Assembly: GCA_965220695.1 (NCBI GenBank)
Contig: OZ244838.1
Span: 3,162,001-3,226,000 of the forward strand
Source: UBA9620 sp965220695
GTDB lineage: Bacteria > Acidobacteriota > Vicinamibacteria > Vicinamibacterales > UBA8438
Direction: 5' to 3'
DNA: 64,000 nt
Notes under the pieces: model-generated
The model's input: only the letters and a program-made list of their open reading frames with translations
Told to the model about the DNA's origin: nothing
Databases searched by the model: none
Position numbers and translations under genes: made by a program
Part shown: positions 18,003-25,719 of the stretch, one piece after another
How positions within the stretch are numbered: the first letter of the stretch is position 1
Layout of the letters: every line of letters starts with the position of its first letter

Positions 18003-20008
18003 GGTCTCTCCTCGAACAGCGGCCGATAGTCGTCGGCGACCGCCGCGAGCCCGGGCAAATGCTCTGGCAGCAGATACCGTCCCTCGATCAGGCGCTGCGC
18101 CGCGGCGAGATATCTGGCCCGGTAGTCGGCAAACCCGGTGTAGCGCTCCCTGACCGCCGGTCGTGGATCGCCGGTCGCCTCCCGGCCGGCGCGGGTCACG
18201 GGAAACGGAATGCGGCTGCCGCTCAGATCGAGCAACTCGGTGGGCGCGCCGATCGCAGGGTTGCGGAGATTCCAGCCCGTGTAGGTCGCCACCGGTGCAG
18301 CCACCCTGGGCAGCCGCAGCACGCCGCGCTCGTTGTTGTCGACGTCGAGCGCCGGCACCAGGACGCCGTATCGCTCGCCGGTCCGCCCGGGAGGATGACG
18401 GTCGATGCGCCGCGCGGTCTCGAACGCCGGCCCATAGTCCAGATGCTCCGGCTGCTGGATGACGGTCGGATAGGTCACACCGGGCAGCGGCTGCCACCCG
18501 GCCTCTGGTGCGGTCCAGGCCGACAGCGTGCCATCCGCGATACGGGGATGCACGCTGGGCGGCGGCTCCTCGCCGTCGGTCAGCCAGCGATCCAGCGCCA
18601 GAAACAGCGCCTCCTGCAATGGACGATAGTCGTTCGGATTCGCCGGTAGCTGACCGCGCGACGACGGACGCGCCGCGGGACTGTGCTGCGCGCCGCCAAC
18701 CACGTAGACCCGCACCTCCGGAGGCAGGACCGTATCCCGTGCTCCCAGCGGGTCGGTCACCACGAGCGAACCGCTGCGATGCCAGTACTCGGACGAGGTG
18801 TCGAGATGCATCACCTTCGGCGTCGTGCCCGTGGCGCGCGCGCGGCGCAGCAGCCCGTCGGTGCGCCCCGTGTAGGGGTCGGTCTCGTCGCCGTAGGTGA
18901 ACGGAAACAGGTCGGCCGGATACAAATGTCCGCCGTGCTGGGTAGCCGCCCGGGTCGGCGAGGCAAATCGATGATTGAAGAACCCTTGCCCGGCGCCGGC
19001 GATGGTCGGCATCACGCCGTCGAAAACCTGGCGTCCCAGCTCGTCGGCATTGAACCCTTCATGGAGAAACATCCGCAGCGCCCGGCCGCTCTGCGACAGC
19101 CCCTGGCCGATAACGCGCGCCGCCAGCGGGGCGCCGTCCGAGCGGCGCAACGGATTCATGTCGGAACGGTCGTGCTTGAGGAACGAGACCAGGTCGCGTA
19201 TGGCGGCAAATCCTGTCCCCTGCACCACCGATCCGCGCGCCTCGTAGATCAGCTCGTACAGCACTCCCGGTTCGAAGCCACCGTCGAGTGTCATCTCGAG
19301 CTCGACCAGGCCGCTCCCCTCATCCAGCCCGTCGTAGCGCAGATTGAGCCGCCAGCGCTCTCTGGCGATCGGCTCGGGGCTATCCGCTTCGCGCAGGCGC
19401 CGGGTCAATGTCGCTTCCGGCAGACTGCTTCGCAGCGGCTCGAAGGCGAGCTGATTCGACACTGGAAGGTGGTCGGTCGCGGTGTCGGTCGTCAGCTCGG
19501 CCCGGATCAGCCCGACGACCGGAATCTGATCCTCCGGATCCAGCGCCACCGGCGCCTCCAGCCGCAGCCGGTCCCGCGAGACGGGGACCTGTGCGATCCA
19601 GCCGCTCGAGACGGCAACGTAGCCGCGGCCGAGAAAGAACGGTTCGGCACCCCAGGTGCGGCGGCCGCGGTTGTTCACGACGTACAAGAGCGTCGGTTGG
19701 GCCTGCGCACGGTTCACCGGCGCGATGATTTCAATGTCGCCGTAGAACTGGACGCGCCCCTCGCCATCAGTTGCGGCCAGGTCGAGATCGACGATGCGGG
19801 CGTTCGCCTCGTGTGCGGGATCGAGCGCGTACACGACCCGTCCGCGGAGCCGTTCGTAGGGACCGACCCTCGCATCGACGTTCTCCCCGAACGGTTCACG
19901 CGAGATGATCTCGAGCCGTACGACCTCGGCGGCCGCCGGCGCCGCCAGGACGGCCGCCAGCAGCCAGACCGAAACTCGCCGCCACAGGCAACCGGCTGCG
20001 CGTGTCAT
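17999..20008 (-). CDS. Secreted alpha/beta-hydrolase domain protein (Abhydrolase_10 type)
   Basis: The 669-residue protein has a signal peptide (about 1-27) and a long N-terminal beta-rich region that includes YVVNNRGRR and FFLGRGYVAVSSGW. The nucleophile elbow is seen in IGQGLSQSGRALR, the GxSQSGR form of this family, near residue 310. A later MHLDTSSEYWHRSGSL segment and GGAQHS are also characteristic. It is likely an extracellular or periplasmic esterase of unknown substrate. It overlaps the downstream serine hydrolase by 4 bp (ATGA), so the two are in one operon. Confidence 0.85.
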   Translation of the reverse strand: MTRAAGCLWRRVSVWLLAAVLAAPAAAEVVRLEIISREPFGENVDARVGPYERLRGRVVYALDPAHEANARIVDLDLAATDGEGRVQFYGDIEIIAPVNRAQAQPTLLYVVNNRGRRTWGAEPFFLGRGYVAVSSGWIAQVPVSRDRLRLEAPVALDPEDQIPVVGLIRAELTTDTATDHLPVSNQLAFEPLRSSLPEATLTRRLREADSPEPIARERWRLNLRYDGLDEGSGLVELEMTLDGGFEPGVLYELIYEARGSVVQGTGFAAIRDLVSFLKHDRSDMNPLRRSDGAPLAARVIGQGLSQSGRALRMFLHEGFNADELGRQVFDGVMPTIAGAGQGFFNHRFASPTRAATQHGGHLYPADLFPFTYGDETDPYTGRTDGLLRRARATGTTPKVMHLDTSSEYWHRSGSLVVTDPLGARDTVLPPEVRVYVVGGAQHSPAARPSSRGQLPANPNDYRPLQEALFLALDRWLTDGEEPPPSVHPRIADGTLSAWTAPEAGWQPLPGVTYPTVIQQPEHLDYGPAFETARRIDRHPPGRTGERYGVLVPALDVDNNERGVLRLPRVAAPVATYTGWNLRNPAIGAPTELLDLSGSRIPFPVTRAGREATGDPRPAVRERYTGFADYRARYLAAAQRLIEGRYLLPEHLPGLAAVADDYRPLFEERP

Positions 20009-20017
20009 GGTCCTGAC

Positions 20018-20635
20018 CTACTTCTTCGAGAGCTGGACCCCCTCGTGCGTCAGACTCGTGAACATGTTGCTGTCGAATTGCAGGACCACCGGCGTGTTGA
20101 TGTCGAACTTGTCGTCCGGTCCATCGTAGTCACGGACGATCAAGATGGCGCTCTCCTCCACCATGCCGTATGTACCCTCGCCCTCGCCGTCCGCATCTTC
20201 GAACTCGAACTTGCCATCGTCCTCGAACCGGAATCTCGGGGTTCCCCCTTCGGCCTCGAAATCGGTCCGTTCACGGAACCGCCCGCCGGACGGCAGCACC
20301 GGCAATTCGAATTCGATGGCGCGACCGCTGTCGAGCTGTCGGATCTGGGCGTTCTGCCGGATGCCCTGGTATCCGACCATCGTCGCCGTGAACGACCAGC
20401 GGCCGGTGGCCAACCCGACGATCAGGAACTCGCCGTTGTCGTCGGTTTCCGTCTCCTGCGGTGCGCCCGTTGCGCCGTCCGGCTCAGCCAGGATGGTGAC
20501 GCCCACGAGACCGTTGCCCCATTCGTCCGTGACCTCACCTCGAGCGCGGCTCTGCGCGCCCGCGCTCGCGGCCAAGCCAAACAGGACGACGCTGGCGACT
20601 ATCGACGACCGTCGTCTCCGGAGGGCGTTCCACAT
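20018..20635 (-). CDS. Secreted protein with carboxypeptidase-regulatory-like domain
   Basis: From the start at 20635 (AAGGAG nine bases upstream) the protein has 205 residues: a signal peptide to about residue 28, then a CarboxypepD_reg-like beta-sandwich with RGEVTDEWGNGLVGVTI and TDDNGEFLIVGLATG. The second half is acidic (KFEFEDADGEGEGTYG) and has no recognised domain. The in-frame upstream region overlaps the terminator at 20718 and is not coding. It lies 9 bp before the Abhydrolase_10 gene, so all three minus-strand genes 20635-16674 probably form one operon. Confidence 0.8.
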   Translation of the reverse strand: MWNALRRRRSSIVASVVLFGLAASAGAQSRARGEVTDEWGNGLVGVTILAEPDGATGAPQETETDDNGEFLIVGLATGRWSFTATMVGYQGIRQNAQIRQLDSGRAIEFELPVLPSGGRFRERTDFEAEGGTPRFRFEDDGKFEFEDADGEGEGTYGMVEESAILIVRDYDGPDDKFDINTPVVLQFDSNMFTSLTHEGVQLSKK

Positions 20636-20717
20636 GGCGGACTCCTTTCCTCTGTCTTTCTGCGGACACCATGCCCGGTTACCTGTATCGGCGTAGCCTA
20701 CACCGTTCGCACCGATC

Positions 20718-20755
20718 AAAAAAGGGGACGGCCGGCCCGCAGGGCCGCCGTCCCC
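20718..20755 (-). terminator. Rho-independent terminator after the cytochrome c' gene
   Basis: On the minus strand a GC-rich stem (GGGGACGGC paired with GCCGTCCCC, with further pairs inside) is followed directly by six T. It lies 59 bp after the stop codon of the cytochrome gene at 20814 and before the start of the gene at 20635, so it separates two transcription units. Confidence 0.8.
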
Positions 20756-20813
20756 GTTTCCACGTCACGTGCACGATGCGCGCGGCCGCACGGGCAACGC
20801 GTACATCCTGCCG

Positions 20814-21260
20814 TTACGATCCGGGCTTGATCCGATAGCCGTCGCCGTCCGCCTCACGATGCGCCTCGTGGCAGGCGCTGCAGACGGCCCGCAGATTCCT
20901 GATGCCGGCCCGTGCCGGGCCCTGTTGCATCGCGATGCCGGCTTCCCCGATCGCCCTGATCGCCGCGATGGCATCCTGGGCCAACCCCGCGGCCCCATCA
21001 TTTCCGCGCGCGGACCAGAACGCCTCGATCTGCCTGAACGCCGGGAACAGCTTGTCCAGATCCTCGCCCAGATCAGGCCAGTAGCTCGCATCGATGTGCA
21101 GCTCGGCGTCACCCACGATGAACCGGACCTCGGTCATCAGGGGCCCGTAGTCCTCTTCGGTCAGCGGGTCCTGGGCGGCCGCCGGACCGACTCCTACGGC
21201 GAGCAGAACCACCAGAGAGGTGGCGAACAGACGTGTGTGACGTGATCGAAAGCGACGCAT
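20814..21260 (-). CDS. Class II cytochrome c (cytochrome c'-like)
   Basis: The 148-residue precursor has a signal peptide (about 1-27) and a helical domain ending in the heme-attachment site CSACHEAHRE near the C terminus, the arrangement of cytochromes c' and related class II cytochromes. The start at 21260 follows GGGAGG; upstream in-frame ATGs lack a ribosome site and a signal peptide. It probably acts in periplasmic electron transfer or nitric-oxide binding. A strong terminator follows it, so it ends its own transcript. Confidence 0.85.
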   Translation of the reverse strand: MRRFRSRHTRLFATSLVVLLAVGVGPAAAQDPLTEEDYGPLMTEVRFIVGDAELHIDASYWPDLGEDLDKLFPAFRQIEAFWSARGNDGAAGLAQDAIAAIRAIGEAGIAMQQGPARAGIRNLRAVCSACHEAHREADGDGYRIKPGS

Positions 21261-21343
21261 GACACCTCCCAGCCCTGCAGCCAGCCGCGCGGATGATACC
21301 ACGGGGCAGCCCCGGTCCACGTGCCGGCCGCCGTACGAACGAA

Positions 21344-21374
21344 CGGCCGGCCCACCGCAACGGTGGACCGGCCG
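21344..21374 (-). terminator. Long hairpin after the NHL lipoprotein gene
   Basis: A 14-bp stem (CGGCCGGYCCACCG with its complement, one G-U pair) and a 3-base loop lie 28 bp after the stop codon of the minus-strand gene at 21402. There is no clear T-run, so it is either a weak terminator or an mRNA-stabilising hairpin. Confidence 0.5.
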
Positions 21375-21401
21375 CCAAGACATGTCCACGAAACGCCGGC
21401 G

Positions 21402-22688
21402 TCAGTTCGTGGGCCAGAGCACGCCCTGGCTGTTCTCGCCTTCCGCACCCTCCGGCACCGGTCCGTAACCCTTGAACGTGAACTTCTGCAGCCGCGAGCC
21501 CTCGTAGGTCTCGGTCGTGTAGATGTTCCCGCTGGAGTCGACCGCGATGCTGTGCACCGCGAAGAACATGCCGGGCTGACGGCCGCCGTCACCGAACGCC
21601 GTCACCGTTTCCATCGTCGCGCGCTCGACGATGTAGACCTTCATGTTCTGGCCGTCGGCCAGATAGATCCACCGCTGCTCGGGGTCGTGCGAGAAATCGA
21701 TGTCCCAGGTGGAACCCTGCGACAGCGTGGCAGGCGCGAAGAAATGCTCGGAGACGAAGGTGCCGTCCTTCTGGAAGACCTGGACGCGGTCGGCCGCGCG
21801 GTCGCAGACGTAGACGAGACCGTCGTTGGAAATCTCGCCGCAGTGCACGGGGCCGCGGAACTGCGGCGCCGGCTCGGCGTCCGCGCTGTAGCGGCCCAGG
21901 TTGAGGTCGTCGTCCGGTTCGTTGCCGTAGGCGCCCCAGAACCGCTTCATCTCGCCGGTGGTCATGTCGACCACCGCCATCCGGCGGTTGAAGTAGCCGT
22001 CGGAGAAGTACGCCTCGTTGGCCTCGTTGTCAACCGCGATCTTCGCCACTCGGCCGAAACTGTCGGTGGCGTGGCTGTCGCGCTGCAGACCCGGCTGCCC
22101 CGTCCGCTCGCTGACCGGACCGGTCAGCCGCGCACCCGACGTGCCGACCTGCATCAGGAAGTTGCCCTGACGGTCGAACTTCACGACGTGCGAGTCGGGA
22201 CCACCGTTGCCGCCGATCCAGACGTTGTCCATCGCGTCGATGGTGATGCCGTGGTTCGATGCCGGCCAGACGTAGTCGCCGGTCTCGGTCCCTGGGCCGC
22301 CCCAACTGTTGACGAGGTTGCCCTCCTGGTCGAACTCGAGGACCGGCGGCCCCGGCTGACAGCACACGCTAAGCGGCGGATCCTGCGCCAGCCCGATCTC
22401 GGTGTTGGCCACGAAGTTGTCCGGCGTGTTGCGATGCACGACCCAGATGTGGTCGCGCGAATCGACATCGACGCCGATGGTCGGTCCCATCAGCCAGTGG
22501 TTCGGCAGATTCTTCGGGAAGAGCGGATCGACTTCGAAGGTCGGGACCCCGTCGTCCGGATTCTCGGACAACATCGCCGAAACGTCGCCGCCCCCGGTCC
22601 CTGATTCTTCGGCGCCGCCGGCACAGGCCACAACGAGCGCCGCTACTGCCAGCGCGGTTCCAAAGAGAAGATGCTGCTTCCGATTCAT
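21402..22688 (-). CDS. NHL-repeat beta-propeller lipoprotein
   Basis: The 428-residue product starts with a lipoprotein signal (LVVAC, Cys at about residue 22) and a Gly/Ser linker. A six-bladed propeller follows with repeated motifs such as DSRDHIWVVHRN, TIDAMDNVWIGGNGG and AVDSSGNIYTTETYEGSRLQKF, as in NHL and peptidylglycine alpha-amidating-lyase-like proteins. It is anchored to a membrane, facing the periplasm or cell surface. The function is unknown; it may bind protein or act as a lyase. It stands alone between the cytochrome gene and the divergent HupE-like gene. Confidence 0.85.
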   Translation of the reverse strand: MNRKQHLLFGTALAVAALVVACAGGAEESGTGGGDVSAMLSENPDDGVPTFEVDPLFPKNLPNHWLMGPTIGVDVDSRDHIWVVHRNTPDNFVANTEIGLAQDPPLSVCCQPGPPVLEFDQEGNLVNSWGGPGTETGDYVWPASNHGITIDAMDNVWIGGNGGPDSHVVKFDRQGNFLMQVGTSGARLTGPVSERTGQPGLQRDSHATDSFGRVAKIAVDNEANEAYFSDGYFNRRMAVVDMTTGEMKRFWGAYGNEPDDDLNLGRYSADAEPAPQFRGPVHCGEISNDGLVYVCDRAADRVQVFQKDGTFVSEHFFAPATLSQGSTWDIDFSHDPEQRWIYLADGQNMKVYIVERATMETVTAFGDGGRQPGMFFAVHSIAVDSSGNIYTTETYEGSRLQKFTFKGYGPVPEGAEGENSQGVLWPTN

Positions 22689-22765
22689 CGGCTTCCTCCA
22701 TTAAGTCGAACGCTCGGTCCGGCACGCGGCTGGACCACAGACCCCTGCGGAAGGGGCCAGTATAC

Positions 22766-22793
22766 TTGTAATCCCGATGAATTGCGCTATATT
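22766..22793 (+). promoter_or_regulatory. Candidate sigma-70-type promoter for the HupE-like gene
   Basis: TTGTAA (22766-22771) and TATATT (22788-22793) are separated by 16 bp in an AT-rich pocket. The predicted transcript start near 22800 would exclude the in-frame ATG at 22777 and favour the one at 22819. Confidence 0.5.
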
Positions 22794-22818
22794 TTCGAAT
22801 CCACTGACACACCGGACC

Positions 22819-24177
22819 ATGACAAGCGGTCGAAACCATCGGCCTGGAGGCACGCTGGCGCTCATCGCGCTCGTCGCCGGCCTGATTCTGGCCTTCCCGG
22901 CGCGCCAGGCGGCCCACGACATTCCGGGCGACGTGACGGTGCAGGCGTTCGTCAAACCGGAAGGTCAGCGGTTGCGTCTGCTCGTGCGCGTGCCGCTCGA
23001 GGCGCTTTCGGACATGGTGTTCCCCACCCTGGGTCCGGGCTATCTCGATTTCGAGACGGTCAGGCGCCGGAACGAGTTGCACGAGGCGGCCATGATCTGG
23101 ATGGGCCAGGAGGTTCGGATCTTCGAGAACGGCGAACGGCTGGAAGAGCCCGGGATCACGGCGATCAAGGTCTCGCTGCCCTCGAACCGGGCGTTCGAGA
23201 CCTATGACGCGGCGCTCCGGCATGTGCAGGGTCCGCTCCTGCCGGTCACCACGCAGCTCCCCTGGCAACAGGCCGTGCTCGACGTGCTGTTCGACTACCG
23301 GATCGATTCCGACGAGTCGGAGTTCTCGATTCGGCCGAGTCTCGAACGAATGGGCCTGCGGGTGGTCACGGTCTTGCGGTTCCTGCCGCCCGGCGGCGCC
23401 GAGCGTGCGTTCGAGCTGCGCGGGGACCCCGGACTCGTCAGGCTGGATCCCCGCTGGCACCAGGCGGCGCTGCGCTTCGTAGTCATCGGGTTCGAGCACA
23501 TCCTCGACGGCGCCGACCACCTGCTGTTTCTGGCCTGTCTGGTGATTCCGTTCCGCCGGCTCCGCACACTCGCGATCATCGTGACCGCATTCACGGTGGC
23601 GCACTCGTTCACCCTGATCGCCTCGGCCTACGACCTGGCCCCGGATGTGCTGTGGTTCCCGCCGCTGGTCGAGACTCTGATCGCCATGTCGATCGTGTAC
23701 ATGGCGTGCGAGAACATCGCCGGCGCCAACGTGCGGCGCCGGTGGGCGATCACGTTCGTCTTCGGACTCGTGCACGGGTTCGGGTTCTCGTTCGCCCTGC
23801 GCGAGACGCTGCAGTTCGCCGGCAGCCACTTGTTGACGTCACTGTTGTCGTTCAACGTCGGCGTGGAACTTGGCCAGTTGCTGGTGCTGGTGCTCCTCGT
23901 GCCAGCCCTGAACCTGCTGTTCAAGTACGTGGTCGCTGAACGGATGGGCATCATCATCATGTCCGCGCTGGTGGCGCACACAAGTTGGCACTGGATGACG
24001 GACCGTTGGGGCGTGCTGAGTCAGTTTCCCATCACCTGGGAGGCGTTCAGCCGGGCGATGTTCACCGGCGCGATGGGCTGGCTGCTGCTGGCGATGCTGC
24101 TGGGCGGCATGGTCTGGGCAGGCTACAAGGCGCTGCGCGACCCGGGTCAGACGACCGCATCGGCACGCACACCCTAG
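22819..24177 (+). CDS. HupE/UreJ-family membrane protein
   Basis: The protein (about 452 residues from 22819) has an export signal, a beta-rich extracytoplasmic domain of about 200 residues, and then six or seven membrane helices. The first helix carries the HupE/UreJ His motif GFEHILDGADHLLFL, and a second His pair is in FVFGLVHGFGFSFAL. The family is linked to nickel uptake, but the version with a long soluble N-terminal domain is uncharacterised. The 22819 start is chosen because a promoter lies just upstream. Its TAG stop forms the first bases of a repeat remnant. Confidence 0.85.
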   Translation: MTSGRNHRPGGTLALIALVAGLILAFPARQAAHDIPGDVTVQAFVKPEGQRLRLLVRVPLEALSDMVFPTLGPGYLDFETVRRRNELHEAAMIWMGQEVRIFENGERLEEPGITAIKVSLPSNRAFETYDAALRHVQGPLLPVTTQLPWQQAVLDVLFDYRIDSDESEFSIRPSLERMGLRVVTVLRFLPPGGAERAFELRGDPGLVRLDPRWHQAALRFVVIGFEHILDGADHLLFLACLVIPFRRLRTLAIIVTAFTVAHSFTLIASAYDLAPDVLWFPPLVETLIAMSIVYMACENIAGANVRRRWAITFVFGLVHGFGFSFALRETLQFAGSHLLTSLLSFNVGVELGQLLVLVLLVPALNLLFKYVVAERMGIIIMSALVAHTSWHWMTDRWGVLSQFPITWEAFSRAMFTGAMGWLLLAMLLGGMVWAGYKALRDPGQTTASARTP

Positions 24178-24203
24178 CCGCCCGTGGTGAAAGCCCCGCA
24201 GCG
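24175..24203 (+). repeat. Partial left end of the MITE-like element
   Basis: TAGCCGCCCGTGGTGAAAGC (24175-24194) matches the left end of the full elements; similarity fades by about 24203. The TAG is the stop codon of the HupE-like gene. Confidence 0.6.
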
Positions 24204-24311
24204 CACGATCGGCACCCCTTCGCGCTCGGCAACCACGCAACATTCCCGGTCCGGATCTCGTCATCGAAAGTGACAGCCATTCTGGCCGGCTGTCACCGAA
24301 CGGGAGAAGGC

Positions 24312-24776
24312 ATGGCTCGACGCCTGACGCGGAATCGACGCAATGCGGTGCTCGGCGGTGTGGCCGCCGGTCTTGGCGAATATGTCGATGTCGACCCCGT
24401 CCTCTTGCGCCTCGGCTTCGTCCTCCTGACCTTCGCCACCGGCGCCGGGATCATGTTCTACATCATCTGCTGGGTGATCGTGCCGGCCGGCGACGCATCC
24501 GACCCCGGGCAGGCGTCGCTTGGCGAGCAGGCGGCGGACGAGATACGCGCAGCGGCGGAGACAGTCGCCGGCGACGTCCGGGATGCCGGGGCGTCACGCC
24601 GCGCGCAGATGTTCGGCGGCGCCCTCCTCGCCGTGCTCGGCGTGATGCTCCTCGTCGATCGCGTTCCCTGGATGTTCGACTGGTTGCGCTGGCTGCGGTT
24701 CGACGACGCGTGGCCCCTGATTCTCGTGGTGATCGGTGTGGTGCTCGTGATTCGCGCCCGTGAGGAACGGGCATGA
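24312..24776 (+). CDS. PspC-domain membrane protein
   Basis: The 154-residue protein begins with a PspC domain: RLTRNRRNAVLGGVAAGLGEYVDVDPVLLRLGFV, then a membrane helix FATGAGIMFYIICWVIVP. A polar linker follows (about residues 60-95) and then two more hydrophobic segments ending in a DUF5668-like block WPLILVVIGVVLV. The start follows GGGAGAAGG. Its end overlaps the next gene by ATGA. PspC-domain proteins sense or relay envelope stress, and with the LiaF-like neighbour this pair looks like a small envelope-stress module without a visible kinase or regulator. Confidence 0.88.
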   Translation: MARRLTRNRRNAVLGGVAAGLGEYVDVDPVLLRLGFVLLTFATGAGIMFYIICWVIVPAGDASDPGQASLGEQAADEIRAAAETVAGDVRDAGASRRAQMFGGALLAVLGVMLLVDRVPWMFDWLRWLRFDDAWPLILVVIGVVLVIRAREERA

Positions 24777-25645
24777 GCGGCGCACCCATCGCCTGGCGGC
24801 GCGTCGCGCGCGGACTGAACGTGATCGGCGTCGGCGTGTTCCTGCTGCTCTCGACGCAGGGTCTGCTTCCTCCCGGCTTCTGGCTGGACGCCCTGGCATT
24901 CTGGCCGGTCCTGCTCATCGCGCTCGGTCTGCGTCTGATGTTCGAACGCAGCCGGGTTCCCTGGGCCGTGCTCCTGTCGCCGGTGCTCCTCATGGGCACC
25001 TTGAGCTACGTCGCCTGGGGCGCCGCCGATCCGGCTGGCGCTGCCTGGGAACCAGTACAGGCGTCTCGTGACCCGAGCATCGCGGACTGGAGCCTGGAGA
25101 CCCGGTTGGCGCTGTCGAATCTGCACCTGAGAGCCGGCGCACCGGCTCGGGGCATGTTGCTCCAGGGACGCACGTCCCCCGCCGATCACGGTCGCGTGCG
25201 CGTCTCTGATCGCGGCGACTCGGCGCAGGTGTATCTGGAGGGCGGCTACTGGCGGTCAGGCAACGTGCACATCGTCAACGGCCGGCGGCATCGCTGGGAC
25301 GTGGAACTGACCGACGACCTGCCGCTGACGCTGCGCCTGGCGTCCTCGTTCGTCGCGGGCGACCTGGCGCTCGAGACGATTGACGTCACACGGCTTGACC
25401 TGGACGGAGCCTTCAACGACATCACCGTGCGCCTGGGCAGGCCATCCACGGAGACCCGGGTGGATCTGGAGGGCGCCTTCAACCACCTTGAACTGGTCGT
25501 GCCCGAAGACACTCCGGTACGGGTCACCACCGACGGGTTCATCAACCTCGTGGACCGGCGCTCCGGGGTCCGTCCGTCCGGGGGTCCGGCCTATCGCGTG
25601 CACTCGGAAGGCGCGTTCAACCGGGTCGTCGTTCGTTCGGAATAG
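24773..25645 (+). CDS. LiaF-like membrane protein with toastrack-type adhesin domain
   Basis: The 290-residue protein has two or three N-terminal membrane segments (about 12-30, 35-52 and 58-78) including FWPVLLIALGLRLMF, the LiaI/LiaF-type transmembrane block. A C-terminal repetitive beta-helix follows, with LDLDGAFNDITVRLG, VDLEGAFNHLELVVP and HSEGAFNRVVVRS. Three spaced GAFN motifs mark the repeats. Translation is coupled to the PspC gene by a 4-bp overlap. It probably works with that protein in envelope-stress sensing. Confidence 0.85.
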   Translation: MSGAPIAWRRVARGLNVIGVGVFLLLSTQGLLPPGFWLDALAFWPVLLIALGLRLMFERSRVPWAVLLSPVLLMGTLSYVAWGAADPAGAAWEPVQASRDPSIADWSLETRLALSNLHLRAGAPARGMLLQGRTSPADHGRVRVSDRGDSAQVYLEGGYWRSGNVHIVNGRRHRWDVELTDDLPLTLRLASSFVAGDLALETIDVTRLDLDGAFNDITVRLGRPSTETRVDLEGAFNHLELVVPEDTPVRVTTDGFINLVDRRSGVRPSGGPAYRVHSEGAFNRVVVRSE

Positions 25646-25686
25646 CCTGTCCCGTCCAGCGTCCTCGCGTCCAGACGTGCGGCAGC

Positions 25687-25712
25687 GGTCGAATGCCGCG
25701 GGGCTCTGGCCA
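25687..25712 (-). repeat. Short relic of the MITE-like element
   Basis: TCGAATGCCGCGGGGCTCTG with a following GGCCA resembles the inner part of the right end of the full elements read on the minus strand. The outer tip is missing. This is a low-certainty relic between two convergent genes. Confidence 0.4.
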
Positions 25713-25719
25713 CTCTCTG

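Noticed and set aside
18683..20830. 715-codon open frame on the plus strand
   Set aside because: It is antisense to the Abhydrolase_10 gene and crosses the terminator at 20718; no domain is seen.
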